Counted from the stretch's first letter, positions 53,065 to 62,042 are shown. The stretch is DNA of 64,000 nt from Schinkia azotoformans LMG 9581 (GCF_000307855.1 NZ_AJLR01000049.1:1-64000), one strand, 5' to 3'. Notes: generated by a model from the sequence alone, not told the origin. Made by a program: numbers and translations.

Positions 53065-53247
53065 ATGATTGGGCAATGGTTAGAGATAATTGATTATGGT
53101 ACCCTTTTATTCCATGGAGCCATCTTTTTAGCGGCTGCGGTATGGTTGCCATATACGATTGTTAAAGGAGTTAAGAAGAAGAGAAAAGAAAGAAAAAAAC
53201 AGAAATTCCAGGTGATCGATGGGGGGAAAATGAAGCGGGCCATTTAA
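53065..53247 (+). CDS. Small single-helix membrane protein
   Basis: A 60-residue protein: one membrane segment (TLLFHGAIFLAAAVWLPYTIV, about 13-33), then a very basic tail (KGVKKKRKERKKQKF). The ATG has AAAAGGGGG upstream, and the terminator overlaps its stop. The plan is that of small membrane peptides that bind larger membrane proteins or act as stress peptides; no family recognised. Confidence 0.7.
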   Translation: MIGQWLEIIDYGTLLFHGAIFLAAAVWLPYTIVKGVKKKRKERKKQKFQVIDGGKMKRAI

Positions 53248-53272
53248 AAATGGAGGAGCTTCATTTTTTTGT
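53229..53272 (+). terminator. Terminator of the small membrane protein gene
   Basis: ATGAAGC and GCTTCAT form the outer stem, with CCAT / ATGG inside, and seven T follow. The stem begins inside the coding sequence. Confidence 0.75.
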
Positions 53273-53301
53273 GATCCACCGTTCCCGACCCTGTGCCCCA
53301 C
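53271..53301. repeat. Dispersed intergenic repeat, single copy
   Basis: GATCCACCGTTCCCGACCCT followed by GTGCCCCA, a variant of the TTCCCGACCC repeat with the GTGATCCAC lead shared with the copy at 54887. Confidence 0.7.
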
Positions 53302-53305
53302 AAAA

Positions 53306-53881
53306 TTACTCCAGATAGTGCAACACTTTTTCTAATGGATTTTTTATTAACTTTTTTCGGTAGTCATCGACAAACTTACAAAAAACTACTTCTAGTATAT
53401 TTTCCAGCTTCAAGTTATGTTCATACGTTTCTGCCAAATCTTCCAGTAGATATTCACCTTCCAATGCATCATTATGTTTGATCGATACATGAACGGCCTC
53501 GTAGCCACGGATTTCTTCTGCTATCACACCGTCATAGACTTCTTCAGATTGGTAAACATTTTTGGGGGCCAAATCTCTTGAATTTAATAAATGATAAATA
53601 GTATGCATATCATTACTATCTGCGTATTTGAGAAAATCAGTATAGAGAATTTCAGATAATTTCTCAAGGGTAAAAGGTTTATTAATTTCATCCTCAATTT
53701 TACGGCATATTAACTCCGCTCTGGAATAAAGCTTTTGAGGTACATAAAAAGTAAAAATATGGCGACGATTCAAAAGGGAATAGGCAGCATTATAGAAAAA
53801 TTTTTTACTTCTATTGAATTCTCTAAGACTTTCATTCTTTTCTAGTTCACGAGAAATCAAATCCAACTGACTATACATCAT
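53306..53881 (-). CDS. Hypothetical soluble protein
   Basis: A 191-residue mostly helical protein with no signal or membrane segment. It has many charged residues and distinct stretches (NRSKKFFYNAAYSLLNRRHIFTFYVPQKLYSRAELICRK in two parts, then DLAETYEHNLKLENILEVVF). The ATG follows GACGGAGGAAAG. No motif is recognised and the neighbours give no clue; it is bracketed by dispersed repeats on both sides. Confidence 0.75.
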   Translation of the reverse strand: MMYSQLDLISRELEKNESLREFNRSKKFFYNAAYSLLNRRHIFTFYVPQKLYSRAELICRKIEDEINKPFTLEKLSEILYTDFLKYADSNDMHTIYHLLNSRDLAPKNVYQSEEVYDGVIAEEIRGYEAVHVSIKHNDALEGEYLLEDLAETYEHNLKLENILEVVFCKFVDDYRKKLIKNPLEKVLHYLE

Positions 53882-54016
53882 TCTTTCCTCCGTCCATGTT
53901 AATTCTATTACTATTAAATATATTTCTTTTAAGATAAATAATAACTGATTTTAACATTGTTTTTTATTTATGTATTTTATAAGTATTGGAGGGGATTTGA
54001 TTTTTTATACTTGAAA

Positions 54017-54080
54017 GGGCCGGAGTTCCCGACCCCGTGGCTCACAAAAAAGGGGTCGGAGAACCCAAACCCCGCAGCTC
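54017..54080. repeat. Dispersed intergenic repeat, two copies
   Basis: GGGCCGGAGTTCCCGACCCC (54017) followed after ten bases by GGGGTCGGAGAACCCAAACC (54052), ending at the stop codon of deoD. It is the same double arrangement as at 33397-33451, including the second copy reading AGAACCC. Confidence 0.72.
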
Positions 54081-54786
54081 AAGCAAGCTGCAAGGCAATT
54101 TCCATCATATTAGTAAAGGCGGTTTGTCTTTCTTCCGGAGTGGTTTCCTCTTTTGTATAGATATGGTCACTAACGGTCATAATGGTAAGTGCATTCACAC
54201 CCGCACGTGCAGCGTTCAAGTAAAGGCCGGAAGTCTCCATTTCTACAGCAAGTATCCCCATTTTCTTCCACCTATCCATAGCAGTAGCATCATCATTATA
54301 AAAAATATCGCTTGAAAGCACATTTCCAACATGTACCGGTAGACCTTTTTGGTCTGCGGCTTTCTTTGCCTTTTCCAGTAATGAATAGGAAGCTATACAA
54401 GAAAATTGCCCAGGAAGGTTAAACTGATCGACATAGTTTGAATTCGTGGATGCACCCATGGCCAAAACGACATCGTATAGTTTCATATTGTCCTGAATAG
54501 CACCACAAGTACCAACTCTTATTAAATTTTTTACACCAAATACATGTATGAGCTCCCATGAATAGATCCCTATACTAGGTATACCCATGCCTGTTCCCAT
54601 AACGGATACTTTATTGCCATTGTATGTACCGGTAAAGCCCAGCATATTACGTACAGAATTAAACTGCACTACATCATCTAGATAGGTTTCAGCGATAAAT
54701 TTTGCCCGTAAAGGGTCCCCTGGTAAAAGGATCGTTTCCGCAATTTCTACACCATTTGGTTTAATATGAGGCGTTTCTTTATTCAT
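54079..54786 (-). CDS. deoD: Purine nucleoside phosphorylase DeoD
   Basis: A 235-residue hexameric-type purine nucleoside phosphorylase that splits (deoxy)adenosine, guanosine and inosine with phosphate. The family blocks are clear: [15 protein letters not shown] (phosphate site, about 20-34), [12 protein letters not shown] (about 64-75), RVGTCGAIQ (about 87-95), [10 protein letters not shown] (about 178-187) and the catalytic Asp of TVSDHI (about 204). The His of HIKPNG at the N-terminus is present. The ATG follows AAGGAGATGG. Monocistronic. Confidence 0.97.
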   Translation of the reverse strand: MNKETPHIKPNGVEIAETILLPGDPLRAKFIAETYLDDVVQFNSVRNMLGFTGTYNGNKVSVMGTGMGIPSIGIYSWELIHVFGVKNLIRVGTCGAIQDNMKLYDVVLAMGASTNSNYVDQFNLPGQFSCIASYSLLEKAKKAADQKGLPVHVGNVLSSDIFYNDDATAMDRWKKMGILAVEMETSGLYLNAARAGVNALTIMTVSDHIYTKEETTPEERQTAFTNMMEIALQLA

Positions 54787-54886
54787 ATATATCCATCTCC
54801 TTACATTTTGTCGTTATTTCCAAAGCTATATCATTAATAAAGCTTTTGCAAGTTGTTTTAAGTTTATTCTTAGGTTAATTATTGGA

Positions 54887-54915
54887 GTGATCCACAGTTC
54901 CCGTCCCTGTGGCCC
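54887..54915. repeat. Dispersed intergenic repeat, single copy
   Basis: GTGATCCACAGTTCCCGTCC then CTGTGGCCC. It sits 40 bp before the promoter of the catabolic operon and shares its GTGATCCAC lead with the copy at 53271. Confidence 0.65.
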
Positions 54916-54954
54916 GCTATGGTAAAAGAATATTATGAAAATTTAAATTATTTG

Positions 54955-54984
54955 TTGACAAAGGGGACAGTCACTCTATATAAT
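54955..54984 (+). promoter_or_regulatory. Sigma-A promoter of the importer/catabolic operon
   Basis: A perfect TTGACA (54955-54960) lies 18 bp before a perfect TATAAT (54979-54984). Transcription would start near 54991, giving a leader of about 235 nt before the first gene. Confidence 0.85.
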
Positions 54985-54990
54985 TAGTTC

Positions 54991-55148
54991 AATAGAGCAT
55001 GAAATTATAAAAAAGTTATAATTTAATTTCGCTTCTAGAAAGAATGCCTCTTTCGTGGTCAGCGAACCGATAAATTAGAAACTTGTTAAATGAATGAAAC
55101 TGAGAAATCTACCTAATCTTGGTGAAAACCAGAATAATCCGTAGATTT
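54991..55148 (+). ncRNA. Structured leader RNA, candidate riboswitch or attenuator
   Basis: Three hairpins can be drawn. A: AAATTATAA / TTATAATTT (55002-55024, perfect 9 bp). B: TTCGCT / AGCGAA enclosing GAAAGA / TCTTTC (55028-55066). C: AAATCTAC / GTAGATTT (55105-55148), enclosing TGGT-GAAA-ACCA, a GNRA-type tetraloop, with purine-rich internal loops. A strong terminator starts one base later. The plan is that of a ligand-sensing attenuator, but I see no clear antiterminator strand and no match to a T-box or known riboswitch. Confidence 0.55.
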
Positions 55149-55195
55149 AAGCCAGTTATATCAACGCTATTTGTTGGTATGACTGGCTTTTTATT
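55149..55195 (+). terminator. Strong terminator in the operon leader
   Basis: A 17-bp stem (AAGCCAGTTATATCAAC with GTTGGTATGACTGGCTT, two G-U pairs) with a 7-nt loop and a T-rich tract. It lies between the promoter and the first gene of the same strand, so the operon can be expressed only by read-through or antitermination. Confidence 0.9.
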
Positions 55196-55226
55196 TTATA
55201 AAAAAAACAAGGAGGGGATAGTCTGA

Positions 55227-56321
55227 ATGTCCATAAATACTCACCTTTCATTAAAAAATGCTACAAAGTATTATAAAAAATTCAAAGCAGTAGACGACAT
55301 TAATCTAGACATTAGAAATGGTGAATTTGTAACAATCTTAGGGCCATCAGGTTCGGGGAAAACATCACTGCTTAAGTTAATTGCAGGATTTGAGCCGTTA
55401 TCGAGTGGACATGTTTATTTAAATCATGAAGATATTACAACCAAGAAGCCTTATGAGAGAAATATTGGAATGCTATTTCAAAATTATGCTCTTTTTCCTC
55501 ATATGACTGTAGGAGAGAATATTGCTTATCCCTTAAAGCTTCGAAAGTTTAGTAAAAGTCAAATAAAAGAATTAGTAAAAAATATTTTAGATCTCGTACA
55601 TTTGAGTGATTATGCGAAAAGATATCCGCATCAACTTAGTGGTGGGCAGCAACAACGGGTCGCTTTAGCAAGGGCGATTGTCTTCAACCCTCCATTGTTA
55701 CTATTGGATGAACCACTTGGTGCATTGGATAAAAATCTAAGAGAAGCAATGCAATTAGAAATTAAACATATTCAAGAAAGAGTTGGTATTACAACGGTTA
55801 GTGTAACACATGATCAAGAAGAAGCATTAACGATGTCTGATAGAATTTGTGTAATGAATAAAGGAAGAATCGAACAGATAGCTTCCCCTAGGGAATTATA
55901 TGAAAAGCCTGTCAATCGATTTGTGGCAGAGTTTATTGGAGAAATTAATCTATTAGGTGGAAAAGTCGTGGCCAAAGATAAAGAGGCTTCTGTTATCAAA
56001 TTACTTAATGATGATTCTATCAGTCTAAAAGTAGAGGGAACCCCAGCAATAGAATCTAAAGATGTATTTATCGCGGTTCGACCTGAGAATATGCACATCG
56101 CAAGTGATGTAAACCAATTCGAAAACTATTTAAAAGTAGCGGTATACGAAAAAATCTATATAGGTGATGCTGTTAAATTAAAAGTAAAAACGGGCTCTGA
56201 ACAGTCTTTGACTGTAAAGGTCCCTGCCTATTATGGTGCTGAAATGGGTGAAGGAAAAGAAATTATTTTAGGTTGGAATGGCATTAACTCTACTCTTATA
56301 CCATTCGATGAAGCCATCTGA
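55227..56321 (+). CDS. ABC transporter ATP-binding protein (PotA-like)
   Basis: A 364-residue ATPase of a polyamine-type importer. Walker A GPSGSGKTS (about 40-48), Q-loop LFQNYALFPHM (about 84), signature LSGGQQQR (about 137-144), Walker B LLLLDEPLGALD (about 157-168) and the switch His in SVTHDQEEA are intact. A TOBE domain fills about 245-360. AAGGAGGGG lies nine bases before the ATG. It is the first gene of an operon with a lipoprotein binding protein and two permeases. Substrate inferred from later genes: a polyamine or omega-amino acid. Confidence 0.93.
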   Translation: MSINTHLSLKNATKYYKKFKAVDDINLDIRNGEFVTILGPSGSGKTSLLKLIAGFEPLSSGHVYLNHEDITTKKPYERNIGMLFQNYALFPHMTVGENIAYPLKLRKFSKSQIKELVKNILDLVHLSDYAKRYPHQLSGGQQQRVALARAIVFNPPLLLLDEPLGALDKNLREAMQLEIKHIQERVGITTVSVTHDQEEALTMSDRICVMNKGRIEQIASPRELYEKPVNRFVAEFIGEINLLGGKVVAKDKEASVIKLLNDDSISLKVEGTPAIESKDVFIAVRPENMHIASDVNQFENYLKVAVYEKIYIGDAVKLKVKTGSEQSLTVKVPAYYGAEMGEGKEIILGWNGINSTLIPFDEAI

Positions 56322-56394
56322 AAATTGGTAGATTTTTTTTCATAGAATACTAGCATGATTGTTCATTTAATTAAATTATCGAGGGGGAAATGTA

Positions 56395-57474
56395 ATGATA
56401 AAACGATTGTCTCTGCTTTTGACAATGGCAGGATTTCTTTTTTCACTTGTTGCTTGTAGTGGCGGGAGCCCAACTACAAGTGAGGGCAGTAAGGAAGATG
56501 GAACAGCAAAAAAAGAATCCAAGCAATTAGTCGTCGTTGATTGGGGGGGAACGTCTTCTAAGGCCGCTCAAAAAGCAGTATATGAACCGTTCGAAAAAAA
56601 ATATGGCGTTAATGTGGTCGTAGTATCCCCGACAGATACAGGGAAATTATTAGCAATGGTTGAAAGTGGAAATGTTGAGTGGGACGTTGTTAATCATGAT
56701 ACGGATGTTGCTTTACGTTTAGAGTCGCAAGGACTATTAGAGCCTTTGGATTATTCAATTATTAAGAAGGATGATGTCTATCCGCATTTAGTGACAGATT
56801 ATACGATTGGCCTTCAATTGTATTTTACAAATATCGCCTATAATACGGAGTTATTTCCGGGTGATCATCCGAAAACATGGGCTGAATTTTGGGATACGGA
56901 AAAATATCCTGGTTCACGTTCGCTATACAAAAACCCAATGGGAACATTAGAATCTGCTTTACTAGCCGATGGTGTGAAAAAAGAGGAACTATATCCGTTA
57001 GATGTTGATCGTGCTTTAAACAGCCTAGATAAAATAAAAGGTAATATTAAAACATGGTGGGATGCAGGAGCACAACCTCCACAATTACTAGCGACTAAAG
57101 AAGCAGCAGTTGCAGCAGCATGGAATGGACGGGTCTCAACTGCGAAGGCAGAAGGTTCAAAAGTAGAAAATGAATTTGGTGAAGCATTAATGATGTCTAC
57201 TTCATGGATTATTCCGAAGGATGCACCAAATAAAGATTTAGCACAGGAGTTTATCGCATTTGCAATGGAGCCCGAGCAACAAGCCGCTTACTCCAATCTA
57301 ATTGATTATGCTCCGACAAATATGAAAGCGCTTGATTTACTGTCGGAAGAAGTGAAGGAACGTCTAGGGCAAACGGAAGAGAAATTGAGCAATCAAGTTG
57401 TGATTGATGTAAAGTACTGGGCTGATAATTTTGAAGAAATTAATAAAAAATTCAATGAATGGCTATTAAAATAA
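56395..57474 (+). CDS. ABC transporter substrate-binding lipoprotein (PotD-like)
   Basis: A 359-residue exported binding protein. The signal peptide ends in the lipobox LVAC (Cys about 21), and a Ser/Glu/Lys linker follows. The mature part is a type II periplasmic-binding fold like those for spermidine/putrescine (VVDWGGTSSKAAQKAVYEPFEKKYG at the start, TWAEFWDTEKYPGSRSLYKNP in the middle, FAMEPEQQAAYSN near the end). It should capture the substrate for the two permeases. GAGGGGG precedes the ATG. The gene lies 73 bases after the ATPase. Confidence 0.92.
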   Translation: MIKRLSLLLTMAGFLFSLVACSGGSPTTSEGSKEDGTAKKESKQLVVVDWGGTSSKAAQKAVYEPFEKKYGVNVVVVSPTDTGKLLAMVESGNVEWDVVNHDTDVALRLESQGLLEPLDYSIIKKDDVYPHLVTDYTIGLQLYFTNIAYNTELFPGDHPKTWAEFWDTEKYPGSRSLYKNPMGTLESALLADGVKKEELYPLDVDRALNSLDKIKGNIKTWWDAGAQPPQLLATKEAAVAAAWNGRVSTAKAEGSKVENEFGEALMMSTSWIIPKDAPNKDLAQEFIAFAMEPEQQAAYSNLIDYAPTNMKALDLLSEEVKERLGQTEEKLSNQVVIDVKYWADNFEEINKKFNEWLLK

Positions 57475-57537
57475 ATATGCCAAGGTGTATTTGATACATC
57501 AAACCGATGAAGTTCAAGATAGGGAAGGGGGAAGATA

Positions 57538-58440
57538 ATGGGGAAGGTCAATATCGATACACATGTAATCGCTAGAGTGAATCCTGTTCAGCCTTCTTTA
57601 ATAAAATTACCAGGTTTAAAGTGGTTATTGTTAGCTATTCCACTCCTTTACGTAGTGTTTCTACTATATATTTCGATCTTTAATGTTTTAAAGCTAAGCA
57701 TAGTAGATGAAACAGGGTTTACATTGGAATATATGAAGGAAGTACTGACAGGAACACTTTATTTACGGGTGCTTTGGATCACAGTTAAGATTTCTTTCCT
57801 TGTTACGATTTTTTCACTACTGATTGGCTACCCTGTTGCCTATTTAATCACAGTTACCCAGTCAAAGGTATGGAAGCAAGTTATTTTAGGAACAGTGCTA
57901 ACGACACTTTGGATTAGTCTACTTGCTAGAACATTCAGTTGGCAAATCATATTACAGGAATATGGCGCTTTGAATAAGCTGCTAATCGGATTGGGAATGA
58001 TCGATGAGCCGCTCCAATTACTTTATAATACAGTAGGAGTTGTCATTGGCATGACTCACATTTTATTGCCATATATGATCCTCAGCTTATATTCCGTGAT
58101 GGAGAGTATTGATAGGCGGCTGCTTCAAGCAGCCCAAGGTCTAGGTGCAAAACCTTTAAAAGCGTTTTTTCAAATTTTCTTGCCCTTGTCTTTGCCGGGA
58201 ATTACGGCGGGGTCACTAATCGTATTTGTGTTAGGTTTAGGCTATTTTATCACGCCAGCTATTCTAGGTGGGCAAAGTAATATTGTGATTGCCAAGCTTA
58301 TCCAAGAAAACATTCAGATGAGCTTAAATTGGCATCTAGCTTCAGCTCTATCGTTATTATTATTAGTTACAACTCTATTATTACTTGGACTTGCATATGG
58401 GGTTACGAAATTGTCACCGATGTTAAAGGGAGTGAAGTGA
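57538..58440 (+). CDS. ABC transporter permease (PotB-like)
   Basis: A 300-residue inner-membrane permease with six helices (about 28-50, 88-112, 122-145, 168-188, 222-245, 268-290). The EAA loop that contacts the ATPase is LLQAAQGLGAKPLKAFFQIFLPLSLPGI (about 195-222). A 25-residue cytoplasmic head precedes the first helix. GGAAGGGGG lies upstream. The stop overlaps the next permease start (TGATG), so the two are made in equal amounts. Confidence 0.92.
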   Translation: MGKVNIDTHVIARVNPVQPSLIKLPGLKWLLLAIPLLYVVFLLYISIFNVLKLSIVDETGFTLEYMKEVLTGTLYLRVLWITVKISFLVTIFSLLIGYPVAYLITVTQSKVWKQVILGTVLTTLWISLLARTFSWQIILQEYGALNKLLIGLGMIDEPLQLLYNTVGVVIGMTHILLPYMILSLYSVMESIDRRLLQAAQGLGAKPLKAFFQIFLPLSLPGITAGSLIVFVLGLGYFITPAILGGQSNIVIAKLIQENIQMSLNWHLASALSLLLLVTTLLLLGLAYGVTKLSPMLKGVK

Positions 58441-59222
58441 TGCTATTACGAACATTTGTAATGATCATTTTAACGCTAATGATTTTGCCGGTTCTTATCA
58501 TCATCCCACTCTCCCTTAGTTCATCTATGGCATTTGAATTTCCACCACCTAGTTATTCACTAAAATGGTATGAGAACTTTTTAGAGAATGACCAGTGGAC
58601 CGATGGATTTATTCGTAGTATTATTGTCGCCTTTTTCACATCAATTATTGCGATGGCTATTGGCACAATGGCTTCTTTAGCGATGGATAGACTAGAATTT
58701 CCAGGCAAAAAAATATTTATGAATTTAATGATCGCACCAATGGTGATCCCTCTTGTCATTGTAGGGATTGCTATGTATCACTCATTTTCTTTTTACAAAA
58801 TGACAAACACTCTAACTGCATTAGTCCTTGCGCATTCTATTATCGCTATTCCAATCGTTGTCATAACCGTTTCTGCTAAGCTAAAAGGGTTAGATAGAAA
58901 TCTAGAATTGGCGGCGCTGTCATTAGGGTCCAATCCAATCGGTGTGTTTTTTAAGATTACCTTACCTTTAATTCGCTCTTCGGTTGTTGCTGGTGCATTG
59001 TTTGCTTTTATAACCTCTTTGGATGAAGTAGTTGTTAGTATTTTTGTATCAGGTGCGACTACAAAAACATTGCCTGTAGTCATGTGGGAAAACATGAGGA
59101 CACAAGTTGACCCCACGATTGCAGCCGTTTCTACACTATTAATTGTTTGTACATTTATCGTGATGATTGCCCAAGCAGTCGTTACTCGCCGCATGGGTGA
59201 GAAAAAGCAAGCTGAGTTATAA
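58440..59222 (+). CDS. ABC transporter permease (PotC-like)
   Basis: A 260-residue permease with six helices. The EAA loop is ELAALSLGSNPIGVFFKITLPLIRSSVVAG (about 158-187). The start ATG at 58440 overlaps the preceding stop codon; a longer in-frame reading inside the upstream gene is not used. With the PotB-like protein it forms the membrane pore. The next gene (aminotransferase) begins 24 bases later, which ties uptake to catabolism. Confidence 0.92.
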   Translation: MLLRTFVMIILTLMILPVLIIIPLSLSSSMAFEFPPPSYSLKWYENFLENDQWTDGFIRSIIVAFFTSIIAMAIGTMASLAMDRLEFPGKKIFMNLMIAPMVIPLVIVGIAMYHSFSFYKMTNTLTALVLAHSIIAIPIVVITVSAKLKGLDRNLELAALSLGSNPIGVFFKITLPLIRSSVVAGALFAFITSLDEVVVSIFVSGATTKTLPVVMWENMRTQVDPTIAAVSTLLIVCTFIVMIAQAVVTRRMGEKKQAEL

Positions 59223-59246
59223 AGACATAATCGGGAGGTTGTATAA

Positions 59247-60575
59247 ATGGCAGAAGTTACAAATGCTGTAAAAAGCCCACAATCATTAACATTACATGAA
59301 AGACGGATGAAAGCAGTTCCTAAAGCGCCTTATAATATTACACAGGTTTATGTTGAATCTGCCCAAGGTGCTACAGTTTATGATATTGATGGGAATCGCT
59401 ATATTGATTTTGCTGGAGGTATTGGTATTCAAAATGTGGGCCACTGCCACCCTAAAGTTGTTCGGGCAGTCCAAGAGCAAGCTGCGAAATCAATCCACAC
59501 TTGTTTTCATGTTGCTCCGTATGAGAGTTATATAGAATTAGCGGAACGATTGAATGAGATAACGCCAGGCTCGTTCGAGAAGAAAACGATGTTTTTGAAC
59601 AGTGGGGCAGAAGCAGTTGAAAATGCGGTGAAAATCGCCAGAAAGTATACAGGAAAGCCGGGTGTCATTTCCTTTGATCGGGGCTATCACGGTCGAACGC
59701 TGTTAACAATGTCATTAACTAGCAAGGTGAAACCTTATAAACATGGGTTCGGACCATTTGCAAATTCGACTTATAAAATGCCATATCCATATTATTATCG
59801 GGCACCAGAAAACATGGATCCGGATAGCTATGATGACTTCTTACTGAGCAGATTTGAGGATTTCTTCGTTGCCGATGCATCACCCGATGAAATTGGTGCT
59901 GTCATCATGGAACCAGTTCAAGGAGAAGGGGGCTTTATTGTTCCGTCCAAGAAATTTGTTCAAGGTGTAAAAAGGATTTGTGAGCAACATGATATTTTGT
60001 TTATTGCGGATGAAATTCAAACAGGCTTCGGTCGAACCGGTCTTTTATTTGGTATGAATCATTTTGATGTGGCCCCAGACTTGCTAACAATGTCAAAGTC
60101 ACTGGCAGCCGGAATGCCTTTAAGTGCAGTGACAGGCAGAGCAGCTATTATGGATACGCCTGATGCCGGGCAATTAGGTGGAACTTTTGCAGGAAGCCCT
60201 ATGGCCTGCGCAGCCAGTTTAGCAGTTTTAGATGTCATTGAGGAAGAAGAAATTGTGAAAAAGGCACAAAATGTTGGTAAGCAACTGATGGCTGCTTTTC
60301 ATCATTTGCAAAATAAATATGAATTGATAGGGGATGTCCGTGGTCTTGGTGCGATGTGTGCGATGGAGTTAGTAGAGGATCGCAACACAAAAGAACCAGC
60401 CGCCGCTAAAACAGCAGAAATCGTTAAATATTGTTGGCAACATGGTTTATTTGCATTAAGTGCAGGAATGTACTCCAATGTGTTAAGATTCCTCCCTCCA
60501 CTGATTATTAGTGATGATGAACTAAATGAAGGAATTTCAATATTAGAAAGCGCCTTCGAAAGTGTTACAAAATAG
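59247..60575 (+). CDS. gabT: Class III omega-amino acid aminotransferase (GabT-like)
   Basis: A 442-residue PLP enzyme of the 4-aminobutyrate aminotransferase group. The PLP-binding region has LNSGAEAVENAVKIAR (about 112-127), FDRGYHGRT with the stacking residue, the Asp of FIADEIQTGFGRTG (about 250-262) and the Schiff-base Lys in TMSKSLAAGMPLS (about 281). It moves an amino group from GABA, 5-aminovalerate or a similar omega-amino acid to 2-oxoglutarate. GGGAGG lies upstream. The downstream CoA-transferase and dehydrogenase favour 5-aminovalerate, by inference. Confidence 0.92.
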   Translation: MAEVTNAVKSPQSLTLHERRMKAVPKAPYNITQVYVESAQGATVYDIDGNRYIDFAGGIGIQNVGHCHPKVVRAVQEQAAKSIHTCFHVAPYESYIELAERLNEITPGSFEKKTMFLNSGAEAVENAVKIARKYTGKPGVISFDRGYHGRTLLTMSLTSKVKPYKHGFGPFANSTYKMPYPYYYRAPENMDPDSYDDFLLSRFEDFFVADASPDEIGAVIMEPVQGEGGFIVPSKKFVQGVKRICEQHDILFIADEIQTGFGRTGLLFGMNHFDVAPDLLTMSKSLAAGMPLSAVTGRAAIMDTPDAGQLGGTFAGSPMACAASLAVLDVIEEEEIVKKAQNVGKQLMAAFHHLQNKYELIGDVRGLGAMCAMELVEDRNTKEPAAAKTAEIVKYCWQHGLFALSAGMYSNVLRFLPPLIISDDELNEGISILESAFESVTK

Positions 60576-60587
60576 GGAGGGCTGCAA

Positions 60588-62042
60588 ATGTCTAATCACA
60601 AACTAAATTATATGAACGGTGAATGGGTGGCATCTGCCAGTGGCGAAATAATCTCGATAACCAATCCAGCCAATAATCAGGAAGTGGTTGGAACGGTTCA
60701 AGCATCGACAATCGAAGATGTAAATCTTGCCTGTGAAGCAGCAAAAAAAGCAGCTGAAGACTGGGCGAAAATATCACCTGTGGCTAGATGTGAATATTTA
60801 CAAAGAGCAGCTGTCATCCTTGAAAAAAGAGCAGCCGAAATTGCCGAAATAGCGACGAGGGAAATGGGGAAAAGGTTGATTGAAACAAAAGGAGAGGTCT
60901 TACGGGGTGCAGCTATTTTAAGATACTTTGCCCAAGAAGGATATCGAAAATTAGGAGAGGTCTTACCGTCAGCCTTTCAGAATAATCTCTTCTATACGAT
61001 GCGAGTACCTGTAGGAGTAGTGGGGGTTATATCACCTTGGAATTTTCCGATTGCCATTCCGATTTGGAAGATCGCACCTGCCCTGATTTATGGAAATACA
61101 GTTGTATTTAAACCTGCGACAGAAACAGGGATTACAGGAGCAAAACTGGTGGAAGTGTTTGAGGAAGCTGGGGTTCCGCCTGGTGTCGTGAATTTTGTAA
61201 CAGGAAGAGGCTCTGTGATTGGTAATAGTCTTGTTGAAAATCAGCATGTTGATGCCATTACTTTTACAGGATCTAATTTTGTTGGTAAAAATATCGCCAA
61301 ATTAGCCGTTGAATCAGGGAAAAAGTATCAGCTTGAATTAGGTGGAAAAAATCCAGCGATTGTATTAGATGATGCGGACGTAGAACAAGCGGCACAATTA
61401 GTAGTTGATGGAGCTATGAAGCAAACTGGACAACGTTGTACCGCTACAAGTCGAGTCTTTGTTCAAAGTACAATCTATGAATCTTTTAAAGAAAAAGTGT
61501 TAGAAAAAGTAAGGGCTATAACGGTTGGTGATGGATTAAAGACCGAAATTACAATGGGGCCATTGGCCTCAAAACATCAATTTGATACCGTTGTTAGTTA
61601 TATAAAAACAGGTCTTGAGGAAGGCGCTACTCTACTATATGGTGGGAAGCAGCTAACCGAAGGGGTGCTCTCAGATGGATATTTTATCGAGCCTTGTATA
61701 TTCGAAAACGTAACGAATGACATGACAATTGCAAGAGAAGAAATTTTCGGTCCTGTCCTTTGTATGATCAAGGTTGAATCTTACGAAGAAGCCTTAGAAC
61801 AAGCCAATGATACGATCTACGGATTGAGTGCATCCTTATTTACGAAAGATTTAAAGAAAGCCTTAGACTTTGCTAAAAACAGTGAAGTAGGAATGGTTCA
61901 AATCAATGGTGAGACCGGTGGAGCAGAGCCACAAGCGCCATTTGGCGGCATGAAAGAGTCTAGTTCCGGTACAAGAGAACAAGGTCAAGCTGCGATTGAA
62001 TTCTTTACCGCGTTTAAAACAATTTCAATAAATCCAAACTAA
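60588..62042 (+). CDS. Semialdehyde dehydrogenase (aldehyde dehydrogenase family)
   Basis: A 484-residue NAD(P)-dependent aldehyde dehydrogenase. The oxyanion Asn is in ISPWNFPIA (about 149-157), the general base Glu in YQLELGGKNP (about 250), and the nucleophilic Cys in TGQRCTATSR (about 284). The GQRCTATS sequence is closer to the YcbD/ketoglutarate-semialdehyde dehydrogenase group than to classical GabD. It follows the aminotransferase by 12 bases, so its substrate is probably the semialdehyde made there (glutarate or succinate semialdehyde). GGGAGGG precedes the ATG. Confidence 0.92.
   Translation: MSNHKLNYMNGEWVASASGEIISITNPANNQEVVGTVQASTIEDVNLACEAAKKAAEDWAKISPVARCEYLQRAAVILEKRAAEIAEIATREMGKRLIETKGEVLRGAAILRYFAQEGYRKLGEVLPSAFQNNLFYTMRVPVGVVGVISPWNFPIAIPIWKIAPALIYGNTVVFKPATETGITGAKLVEVFEEAGVPPGVVNFVTGRGSVIGNSLVENQHVDAITFTGSNFVGKNIAKLAVESGKKYQLELGGKNPAIVLDDADVEQAAQLVVDGAMKQTGQRCTATSRVFVQSTIYESFKEKVLEKVRAITVGDGLKTEITMGPLASKHQFDTVVSYIKTGLEEGATLLYGGKQLTEGVLSDGYFIEPCIFENVTNDMTIAREEIFGPVLCMIKVESYEEALEQANDTIYGLSASLFTKDLKKALDFAKNSEVGMVQINGETGGAEPQAPFGGMKESSSGTREQGQAAIEFFTAFKTISINPN

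Noticed and set aside
54991-55195. T-box leader upstream of the importer operon.
   Set aside because: There is no TGGNACCGCG antiterminator box and no stem I specifier arrangement, and the downstream genes are not tRNA-synthetase related.
58329-58439. Longer N-terminus for the second permease inside the first permease gene.
   Set aside because: The ATG at 58440 overlaps the upstream stop and gives the normal PotC length; the longer reading has no ribosome site and overlaps 111 coding bases.
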